Of a DNA stretch of 22,304 nucleotides, positions 8,447 to 15,300 are shown one piece after another. The DNA is from DATLYB01 sp964502525. GTDB lineage: Bacteria; Bacteroidota; Bacteroidia; Chitinophagales; CAIOSU01. A program made the position numbers and the translations under genes. The notes below the pieces were generated by a model. The model made no database searches, was not told the DNA's origin, and worked only from the letters and a program-made list of their open reading frames with translations. Positions within the stretch are counted from its first letter, which is position 1, and each line of letters begins with the position of its first letter. The stretch is taken from positions 1-22,304 of the forward strand of contig CAZCXH010000074.1 of assembly GCA_964502525.1 (NCBI GenBank), given 5' to 3'.

Positions 8447-9835
8447 TCAGCAAACCGGCTCGAACCGCGCGGTGAAGTGCCTGAGAAATTTTTGCTCATA
8501 AACAATCCTGAACCCCCTTGCGCTGTCCTTTCTACGCGTCACATTCTCAAACACTTCTGCGACATACTCAATATGGCTTTGCGTATAAACCCTTCGCGGG
8601 ATAGCAAGCCGCACCAACTCCCTGCGGGCGGGGATAAGTTCATTGTTCTTATCATATTTTCCAAACATCACCGATCCGATTTCCACCGAACGGATGCCGC
8701 CCTGAAGGTACAGCCCGCACACCAGCGCTTGCCCCGGATATTGGCTGACAGAAATATGCGGATAAAAAGCTTTGGCATCCACATAGACCGCATGGCCGCC
8801 AACTGGCAGCATGATGGGGACGCCCAGCGACTGCAATTTTTCTCCAAGGTAGGCCGTGCTCCGGATGCGGTAGTGCAGATAGTCCGGCTCAAAAACCTCC
8901 CGCAGCCCGATGGCGATGGCTTCCATGTCCCTGCCGGAAAGCCCGCCATAGGTGGTAAAACCTTCGCTGACGATAAGCAGGTTGGTGCAGGCTTCCGCCA
9001 GCCGGTCATCTTTCAAGGCCAGAAACCCTCCCATATTCGCCAGCCCGTCCTTTTTCGCGCTCATGATGGCGCCCTCCGCCAGCGCAAACATTTCAGTGGC
9101 GATTTCGCGGTATGTCTTTTTCTCAAAACCTTCTTCGCGGTGTTTGATGAAATATGAATTTTCAGAAATACGGCAGCAGTCAAGGATGAATGGAATACCA
9201 TGCTTCTTGCAAATCGCGCTTACTGCGCGGGCGTTGCTCATGCTTGCCGGCTGGCCGCCCCCGGTGTTGTTGGTAACCGTGAGGATGACCGCACCGATGT
9301 TACCGGGTTCTTTTTCAAGGATGATGCTTTCCAATTTTTCCGTGTCCATGTTGCCCTTAAACGGATAGTCCGAATCAGCATCCAATGCTTCGGCTGCCGT
9401 AATGTCAATGGCTTCAGCGCCTGAATATTCAATGTTGGCGCGGGTGGTGTCAAAGTGGGCGTTGCTGATGAAGGTTTTTCCTTTTCCGCCAAGGGTGGTG
9501 TAGAGGATGCGCTCAGCCGCCCTGCCCTGGTGGGTGGGTAGTATGTGCGGAAACCCGGTGAGGCTGACGATTTCATCCTTCATGCGCTTCCAGCTTGATG
9601 CGCCCGCATACGACTCATCGCCCTGCATGACGCCTGCCCATTGCTCCGAACTCATGGCTGACGTGCCGCTGTCAGTCAGCAAGTCAATCATTACCTGTTC
9701 CGATTCGAGTAAAAAGGGATTATAATAAGCCTTTTCCAAAAAAGCCTTCCGCTCCGCAACGGTGGTGATTTTGATCGGCTCCACCATTTTGATACGGAAC
9801 GGTTCAATGATTGTGCGAAAATTATCCATTGCCAT
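8447..9835 (-). CDS. tnaA: Tryptophanase (L-tryptophan indole-lyase)
   Basis: The 462-residue product matches the PLP-dependent beta-eliminating lyase family along its whole length. It would split L-tryptophan into indole, pyruvate and ammonia in the cytoplasm. The PLP lysine lies in SAKKDG (residues 259-264, probably Lys262). Tyrosine phenol-lyase is the close alternative, but the residues that separate the two enzymes all favour tryptophanase. Asp129 in HFDTTR replaces the lyase's Thr, Ile386 in VEIG replaces its Arg, and His453 in LRHFTARF replaces its Phe. Either Met1 or Met3 could be the start. No TnaC-type leader peptide or tnaB transporter is visible nearby. A Crp/Fnr gene is divergent to it, and a TGAC-N4-GTCA dyad lies about 40 bp before its start. 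Confidence 0.93.
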   Translation of the reverse strand: MAMDNFRTIIEPFRIKMVEPIKITTVAERKAFLEKAYYNPFLLESEQVMIDLLTDSGTSAMSSEQWAGVMQGDESYAGASSWKRMKDEIVSLTGFPHILPTHQGRAAERILYTTLGGKGKTFISNAHFDTTRANIEYSGAEAIDITAAEALDADSDYPFKGNMDTEKLESIILEKEPGNIGAVILTVTNNTGGGQPASMSNARAVSAICKKHGIPFILDCCRISENSYFIKHREEGFEKKTYREIATEMFALAEGAIMSAKKDGLANMGGFLALKDDRLAEACTNLLIVSEGFTTYGGLSGRDMEAIAIGLREVFEPDYLHYRIRSTAYLGEKLQSLGVPIMLPVGGHAVYVDAKAFYPHISVSQYPGQALVCGLYLQGGIRSVEIGSVMFGKYDKNNELIPARRELVRLAIPRRVYTQSHIEYVAEVFENVTRRKDSARGFRIVYEQKFLRHFTARFEPVC

Positions 9836-9872
9836 TTGATTGCAAACTTCCCGCGAATATGGATATTAATAG

Positions 9873-9886
9873 ATGACAATGGTCAA
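9873..9886 (-). promoter_or_regulatory. FNR-type dyad upstream of tnaA
   Basis: Read on the minus strand this is TTGAC CATT GTCAT: a perfect TGAC-N4-GTCA dyad that fits nine of ten fixed bases of the TTGAC-N4-GTCAA form of Crp/Fnr-family sites. It sits about 38-50 bp upstream of the tnaA start codon, a position from which a regulator could act on that promoter. A second dyad with the same half-sites lies beyond the divergent Crp/Fnr gene at 11034-11047. Binding is inferred. Confidence 0.45.
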
Positions 9887-9936
9887 TCTCGGAAAGGTAA
9901 AGGGCAAGAGGCGAAAGCAAGGGGCAAACTGTCTGC

Positions 9937-10037
9937 CGGTCAGTTCCACGAATTGATCTTTTTATCGCCTCATCCCTTTCCTCTCCGGAAGGCTCCAGAA
10001 GGAGAGGGGTAAGTGGTAGAATTTTTAAAACTGCCCT
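9937..10037. repeat. Short palindromic MITE-like repeat
   Basis: A roughly 100 bp element whose outer arm at 10020-10037 (AATTTTTAAAACTGCCCT) matches, with one change, the terminal repeat of the larger element at 11184-11780. Its inner parts match that element's two internal arms, in inverted orientation: CTCCAGAAGGAGAGGG near 9990 and the gcctcatccc/ctctccggaaggc segment near 9965. The left terminus is more diverged. It appears to be a simple, uninterrupted copy of the same family. Confidence 0.55.
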
Positions 10038-10086
10038 ATTGCCAAATTGCTTTTTGTTTTTTTGCAATCGGAAGCAACTTTAGTTC

Positions 10087-10104
10087 AAATGGTATTTACC
10101 ATTT
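10087..10104. promoter_or_regulatory. Perfect 18 bp dyad, possible operator
   Basis: AAATGGTA TT TACCATTT is a perfect inverted repeat with 8 bp arms. It lies about 90 bp before the Crp/Fnr start and is partly extended by flanking TTCAAAT and ATTTGAA. The 2-base centre is too tight for an RNA hairpin loop over the full arms, which favours a DNA-binding site. Its half-sites do not resemble TGAC. Confidence 0.3.
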
Positions 10105-10168
10105 ATTTGAAGTGTCGTACACCTCTCCAAAGCAGGATCGGCCTGGATATGCAATGGTTAATTACGGC

Positions 10169-10176
10169 TATCTTTG
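10169..10176 (+). promoter_or_regulatory. TAnnTTTG -7 element of the Crp/Fnr gene
   Basis: TATCTTTG is an exact match to the Bacteroidota -7 consensus, ending 16 bases before the ATG at 10193. No TTG sits at the usual upstream distance, which is common at regulated promoters. A transcript from here would begin after the in-frame ATG at 10154, and so supports the start at 10193. Confidence 0.45.
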
Positions 10177-10192
10177 CTACTTCGGAGTTACA

Positions 10193-10894
10193 ATGAAGTT
10201 CGAGCAACCTGAGTGTGCCCACTGCCAGAGCCGCAAGTCATCGCTGTTTCACTTTTGCCATGTGAAAGAGATCGAAGAGATAGATAATGTCAAATCCTGC
10301 GCGCTTTATAAAAGGGGGCAGGTAATATTTCACGAGGGAGCTAATCCCGTGGGGTTGTATTGCATCAACAACGGCAAAGTGAAGGTTTACCGAAACGCTC
10401 CGGAAGGCAAAGAAAAAATAATCAGGCTGGCGAAGGCCGGAGACTTTATCGGCTATTCTTCGCTGCTTGCCAATAAGCCTTATCCGGTATCGGCAGCCGC
10501 GATAGAAGATGCCACAATCTGCATGGTGCCCAAACACAGCATTATTGAGTTGATTCATAACAACAACCAGTTTTCCGAAAACCTGGTGAAGTTGCTATGC
10601 AGAACCGTGGAAGGCTCGGTGGAAAAGATGACCGATCTTTCCTACAAGCCGGTGCGCGGACGAATTGCAGAAGCGCTGTTGTTCCTGAACCGCTTTTATA
10701 AAGACGAAAAAAATCCAAAAGGAGTAATCTCCGTAACCCGTGAAGATCTTGCAAGCTTTGTCGGAACGGTGAAAGAAACCGCTATCCGGATGCTGAATGA
10801 GTTCAAGCAGGAAAAACTCATTGAAACCCACCGCAGCGAAATAGAGATAAAGGACATGAACGGGCTGATGCATGTAAGCGAACTGTACGACTAA
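10193..10894 (+). CDS. Crp/Fnr-family transcriptional regulator
   Basis: The chosen start gives 233 residues, the usual family length. Longer in-frame starts at 10013 and 10154 are disfavoured: one lies in a repeat, and both lie upstream of the -7 element. A cNMP-binding-type beta-roll spans about residues 20-130 (YKRGQVIFHEGANPVGLYCINNG). The cAMP-binding Glu and Arg positions of Crp are replaced (GYSSLLANKPYPVSA), so cAMP is unlikely as ligand. A CxxC pair (Cys8, Cys11) with Cys22, Cys36 and Cys57 could bind a metal or Fe-S cluster, though the spacing is not that of E. coli FNR. The winged helix-turn-helix includes VTREDLASFVGTVKETAIRM; Glu195 and Arg199 match the residues that read TGA half-sites in this family. 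The gene is divergent to tnaA. Likely an anaerobic or redox regulator; targets are inferred. Confidence 0.9.
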   Translation: MKFEQPECAHCQSRKSSLFHFCHVKEIEEIDNVKSCALYKRGQVIFHEGANPVGLYCINNGKVKVYRNAPEGKEKIIRLAKAGDFIGYSSLLANKPYPVSAAAIEDATICMVPKHSIIELIHNNNQFSENLVKLLCRTVEGSVEKMTDLSYKPVRGRIAEALLFLNRFYKDEKNPKGVISVTREDLASFVGTVKETAIRMLNEFKQEKLIETHRSEIEIKDMNGLMHVSELYD

Positions 10895-10923
10895 CAAAGT
10901 TTGAATGAATGTCTTATAACAGA

Positions 10924-10951
10924 AAAGGCGGACCTCTTTGAGTCCGCCTTT
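10924..10951 (+). terminator. Terminator-like hairpin after the Crp/Fnr gene
   Basis: AAAGGCGGAC (10924-10933) and GTCCGCCTTT (10942-10951) form a perfect 10 bp stem with an 8-base loop, 30 bp past the stop codon. The 3' arm ends in TTT followed by a mixed pyrimidine-rich run, so the U tract is short but acceptable. Confidence 0.7.
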
Positions 10952-11033
10952 CTGCTTTGAATAGCCCCTTCTGACTATCCAAATGTCCTGCAACCTGCAG
11001 GCGTAAAAGTAGAAAGGGGCATTTGCGGTTTCA

Positions 11034-11047
11034 TTGACTTATGTCAC
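11034..11047 (+). promoter_or_regulatory. Second FNR-type dyad downstream of the Crp/Fnr gene
   Basis: TTGAC TTAT GTCAC is a perfect TGAC-N4-GTCA dyad with the same half-sites and spacing as the site before tnaA. No gene starts within several hundred bases on either strand, so its target, if it has one, is unknown. It could act on an unrecognised small RNA or be chance. Confidence 0.3.
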
Positions 11048-11183
11048 CATGAGCACATGATTTTTATTGGCGGATCAGGCTTGCATCCGGAATGATTTTG
11101 TTTTCCGTGAAATAATTCAGAATGACTATTGCCAGAGCGTGAGACCCCTTGCGGTGTAATGAACGTCATCTGCGAAGAACTCA

Positions 11184-11780
11184 AGGGCAGTTCTAAAAAT
11201 TCAACAACTTACTCCCTCTCCTTCTGGAGTTTGTCTATGAACACATTTAATTTTTTAATAATAACAGCCTTCATCCTTGCCGGGCGAGCCTCATCCCGCC
11301 CTTCTCCAAAGCCCGCCTGCCGGACGGGCAGGGAGAAGGTGTCAGGACAGTTTTTCTCATATCCCGGCAGAAAAAATTACTGATTCCTGTTCAGGGGCAA
11401 GATGGCTCGGACACCCGTCTCCTTCGTATGTGTTTAGCTCTTGAAGCATGCATCCTTTAACCCCGCGATTTATCGCGGGGATGAAAACCGATATCTCCAT
11501 TGGCTTTATCCCTGACAGGAAGATTGCAAATTGTCAAATCATGGCTAAAGCCATGCCGCCTGTGTCTTTGATGCCCCGGCATAAATGCCGGGGTTAACGG
11601 ATGCGCTAAACACATACTATCCTTCGGAGAGGGGGCGGGGGTGAGGCTGAGGCTGAGGCTGAGACGAAAGCAGGACAAAACCTCTGTCCTCTGGATATTC
11701 TAAAAAGATGTGTGCATAGGCAAGCCTTCCGGAGAGGGAAGGGGTGAGGCGATAAAAAGAGTAATTTTTAGAACTGCCCT
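11184..11780. repeat. MITE-like element with 18 bp terminal inverted repeats, interrupted
   Basis: The ends are AGGGCAGTTCTAAAAATT (11184-11201) and its exact reverse complement (11763-11780). The parts next to the ends match the two halves of the compact copy at 9937-10037: CTCCCTCTCCTTCTGGAG on the left, and CCTTCCGGAGAGGGAAGG with GTGAGGCGATAAAAAG on the right. About 490 bp of other sequence lies between, including a second palindromic element. No transposase is encoded. Confidence 0.6.
11426..11617. repeat. Nested palindromic element with 13 bp terminal inverted repeats
   Basis: GTATGTGTTTAGC (11426-11438) and GCTAAACACATAC (11605-11617) bound a 192 bp unit. Inside are two near-mirror hairpins with 8 bp stems and 4-base loops: CCCCGCGA/TCGCGGGG (11461-11480) and CCCCGGCA/TGCCGGGG (11574-11593). 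A palindrome ATGGCTAAAGCCAT lies at 11541-11554. TCCTTC precedes the left end and recurs just after the right end, which could be a target duplication. The AACCCCGG...CCGGGGTT hairpin style is common in Bacteroidota intergenic regions. Confidence 0.6.
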
Positions 11781-11841
11781 CAAGATTACTTTCGAGTTGG
11801 CTCCCGCCCTGTATAAAGCGGGCATTTTTCTCAGCAGTCAA

Positions 11842-11873
11842 TTGCCGTACCGCTTTTTTGCCGTACCGCTTTT
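11842..11873. repeat. Tandem 16 bp duplication
   Basis: TTGCCGTACCGCTTTT occurs twice head to tail (11842-11857 and 11858-11873) in non-coding DNA downstream of the tRNA gene. It looks like a simple replication duplication. Confidence 0.7.
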
Positions 11874-11997
11874 GACCAGCCTGCTTATTCCATAAGGAAG
11901 CAGTGTGGTAAACATTAGGAGAAAGAGCGGGACGGGATGGCTTCAAATGCAAGGATTTTTCGGGTGTTCTGTTCAAACTGCGAAATTTCCTGCTTTG

Positions 11998-12079
11998 TGC
12001 CCAGGGCGGGACTCGAACCCGCACACCTTGCGGCATACGCCCCTCAAACGTACGTGGCTACCAGTTACACCACCTGGGC
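11998..12079 (-). tRNA. trnL-GAG: tRNA-Leu (anticodon GAG)
   Basis: On the minus strand an 82-base class II tRNA folds cleanly. The 7 bp acceptor stem is GCCCAGG/CCTGGGC with discriminator A, and the T arm is GCGGG-TTCGAGT-CCCGC. The anticodon stem TACGT/GCGTA has loop TTGAGGG, giving anticodon GAG (complement of 12043-12045), which reads CUC/CUU leucine codons. A long variable arm, as expected for tRNA-Leu, spans about 13 bases. CCA is not encoded. Confidence 0.95.
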
Positions 12080-12109
12080 TAATTGAAATTCATTTACACA
12101 AAGGGACGG

Positions 12110-12138
12110 CAAAGTTAATTATTTTCAAATCTCAACAA
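12110..12138 (-). promoter_or_regulatory. Promoter of tRNA-Leu
   Basis: On the minus strand a TTG (complement of 12136-12138) is followed after 18 bases by TAACTTTG (complement of 12110-12117), an exact Bacteroidota -33/-7 match. Transcription would begin about 25 bases before the mature tRNA. Confidence 0.65.
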
Positions 12139-12367
12139 CCAATGCCCGTGGAGTGTCCCCTAAATTTAATTCATCCATCCGATGACAGGCAGTCATCAGG
12201 GAAAGGCATGAAATTTATCCCGTATGGTTAAGCTGCTTTGATTAGCATTAGTTCCGGACAAGGTTCGCCTTTCACACTTGTTTTGGGGTAACATGCAAAC
12301 TGATGTGTCGTCAGTTTATCCAGAGCGCAATACATTCTGTAGCTGATGATGTCGAATCAGTCTGACA

Positions 12368-15300
12368 TCAGCGGCTGGTGTACAAAATTTTCTCCCTCGT
12401 AAGAATCCCGTTAACCTCCACTGACAGGAAGTATATCCCAACTGCATGAGGATCGAGGCTGATCTTTTCGATGTAGTTGCCGTCAACGGAAAGTTTTCTG
12501 TTCCTGTAGATCAGTTTGCCCTCTATATCATAAAGCAGGATTTCCAATTCGCTCGATTTTTCGAGGTTCAGTTCAACATTAAACTCTCCCTGATTCGGAT
12601 TGGGAAATACTTTCATGTTATAGCCCGTTTCATCCTCAGTGCCGCTTGTTTTCTGGCTGTAGTTGTTGGTGAGGCAGGTCCTTGCATTTTGAACGATGGT
12701 AAACGACAGCTCGTGGCTGATACCCTCGGTGCCCGTTCCGTTGATGCCCGACCAGGGTGTTGCTTTCAGGTTGTAGGTGCCGGGCGCCAGGTTCAACTGG
12801 TTGTAATTCCCGGAGTTGTCACCGGCAAGGGCGTAAGGCGCGCTGTTCTCTATCCGATAGTAGTTTCCGTTAATTCGGAATACAACGCTTCTGACGCTAC
12901 CCGGGCAAATAACATCTGCGCGTATGTTGACTTTGCAAGTGGAGTTAATCAAATCACCATGATCCAGGATATCAATCTCACCGGTGGTGCCTGCGCGCAC
13001 TAACGTGAAGCTCACTACTTCACCAGGGCAGTTGTTATTGTTGTTGTTCCAGTTGTTGTTATTGTTATTCTGGTTGTTATTGTTGTTGTTCCAGTTGTTG
13101 TTATTGTTATTCTGGTTGTTGTTGTTGTTCTGGTTGTTATTGTTGTTGTTCCAGTTATTGTTATTGTTATTGTTGTTCTGATTGTTATTGTTGTTGTTCC
13201 AGTTGTTGTTATTGTTATTCTGATTGTTATTGTTGTTGTTCCAGTTGTTGTTATTGTTCCAGTTGTTGTTGTTGTTGTTCCAGTTGTTGTTGTTGTTGTT
13301 CCAGTTGTTGTTGTTGTTGTTCCAATTGTTGTTATTGTTCCAGTTGTTGTTATTGTTCCAGTTATTGTTGCTGTTACAACGGGAAGAACTTACGGTGAAC
13401 CAAATTTCATAGCTGAATCCCTGGCTGCCCGTAGCGTTATACCCCGACCATGGAATCGCTCTCATGCGGTAAAGCCCGGGCCTTAGGGACAGCCGCCTGT
13501 AGTTGCTGCTGTTGTCACCTTCCAACGCGTAGGGCGCCACATTTTCAATTCTATGGGTGCTTCCGTTTATCAGGAACTGGACGCTGCGGATGTTTGATTG
13601 GCAAGCAACTTCCGCCCGGATATTCACCCCGCAATCGGTGGTAACAATGTCATTATTGTAAAGAGGACCAATGTCTCCGCCCCTTCCTTCACGCACCAGC
13701 GTGAAACCTATGACCTCACCCCGGCAGTTATTGTTGTTATTGTTATTGTTATTGTTCCAATTGTTGTTGTTGTTCCAGTTGTTATTATTATTATTATTAT
13801 TATTCCAGTTATTATTGTTGTTGTTGTCACACCTTCCGGAGATTACGGTAAACCATAAATCATAACTGGCGCCAGGTGTGCCCGTTCCATTGTGTCCCGA
13901 CCAGGGGGTGGCTTCCAGATGGTAAAGCCCGGGTCCGAGGTTCAACTGGTAGTAGTTGCCGCCACTATTTCCTGCAAGCGCGTAAGGAAATACGTTCTCT
14001 ATTCTGTGAATGCTGCCGTTCAGCCGGAATACCACACTGCGGATGCCGCCCGGGCAGGTGACCTCAGCTCTGATATTTACCCTGCACCGGGTATTGATTA
14101 CATCAAAATTGTTTAGAGGACCTATATCTCCGCCTCGGCCTTCGCGCACCAAGGTGAAGCCCACCACCGCCCTGCCACCGGATGAATAGGAGCATCCGCT
14201 AAACGGTACGCAAGCGTCTGTTGTACAAGCGTCACCATCATTGCAGATTAGCGGAGTGCCCGGAATGCACAGGCCGGTGGAGGGATTACAGGTTTCTATG
14301 CCATTGCAGACGTCACCATCATTGCAATTCACTGGAGTGTTTACGCAGCCTATAGGTGGATAATTAATGCAGCTATCAATCGTACACGCGTCACCATCAT
14401 CGCAGTTCGCAGGGAAAGATGTACATTGCCCGTTCACGCATTGATAATAAGCGCAAGGACCATCTGAGGGTGGACATGTCTTCGGAGTATGGAAACATCC
14501 TAAAGGTGAACCAAAACTGCGACACGAGTCAAGGGTGCAAGCATCATTATCATTACAGTCGGGAGGAATCGTTACACATACTCCGTTTATACACTCGCTG
14601 GGAAAACAAGGACCGTCTGCTATGCAAATCACCGGAGTATTGCATTGCCCGTCCACGCACTGGTCAATGGTGCAGGGGTCGCCATCATCGGTGCAGATTA
14701 TCGGCTGATGACCGCAGGTTGGAATTTCTCCACCGCAAATGTCTTGGGTGCATGGGTCATTATCATTGCAACATATTGCCGGAACCGTACACTCATCTGG
14801 CGCGCTGGAGCAGGTACCGTCATCACAAAACTCAAAAGTGCAGGGATCGCCATCATCAGGGCAGTCAGTATGTTGTACGCAAGGAATGTCGCAGGCAAGA
14901 TAATCCCTGTCATTAGCCGCGCTGAAGGCAATCCTATTGTATTGGTCGGCAGTGAAGAATTTTCGGCAGGGCTTGTCTGAATAGGACATGATGTTGTCCG
15001 TAAGCGGATTATACGCATCCCCGTTGGCATCAGTGCCGGTGCCTATGTATGCGCAATTTGCATCAACCATGCCGCTCAAATTCGGATCGGCAGGGGTATC
15101 GCAAAGTTCATCCGCAGCCGTGCTGCAATTTGAACCATTCACTAATTCATCGCATGGACAATCATTTCCCTTGCTATGAGTATGGTAGAGAGAGAAATAA
15201 TGTCCCATTTCATGGGACAGGGTGCTTCCGTTTAATGCGCATCCATTATCCATGAACATGTTGTCTGCGCTGGGCGGAAAGTGCGCATACCCGCAGGCAG

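Larger units (their letters stand above)
9836..10192. other. Divergent intergenic region between tnaA and the Crp/Fnr gene
   Basis: This 357 bp gap holds regulatory and repeat material but no gene. From the tnaA side it contains a TGAC-N4-GTCA dyad (9874-9885), a MITE-like repeat (about 9937-10037), a perfect 18 bp dyad (10087-10104), and a TAnnTTTG element (10169-10176) just before the regulator's start. An open frame runs from 10013 into the regulator, but its first codons lie inside the repeat. Confidence 0.6.
10895..11997. other. 1.1 kb gene-free, repeat-rich intergenic region
   Basis: No convincing gene is present. The short frames here run through palindromic repeats and lack family resemblance or codon bias. 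The stretch contains a terminator-like hairpin, a TGAC-N4-GTCA dyad, two nested MITE-like elements, a hexamer TGAGGC repeated three times (11642-11659), and a tandem 16 bp duplication. Confidence 0.7.

Noticed and set aside
10013..10192. N-terminal extension of the Crp/Fnr gene from the ATG at 10013
   Set aside because: The first codons lie within a MITE-like repeat, the extension has no family resemblance, and an exact -7 element sits between it and the start at 10193.
11129..11383. 84-residue open frame on the plus strand
   Set aside because: It runs through the end of a palindromic repeat and into low-complexity sequence; no coding signal was seen.
11803..11827. Possible terminator CCCGC/GCGGG followed by a T run
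   Set aside because: The stem is only 5 bp with a 10-base loop, and no plus-strand gene lies upstream that needs it.
11617..12036. 139-residue open frame overlapping the tRNA
   Set aside because: It runs antisense to nothing and through the tRNA gene and repeats; its translation is tRNA and repeat sequence.
13031..13375. Regular repeats resembling a CRISPR array
   Set aside because: The repeats are in-frame codon runs without unique spacers, and no cas genes are present.
12984..13412. Leu/Phe/Gln-rich open frames on the plus strand
   Set aside because: They are the complement of the Asn/Trp/Gln triplet tract and have no independent start context or homology.
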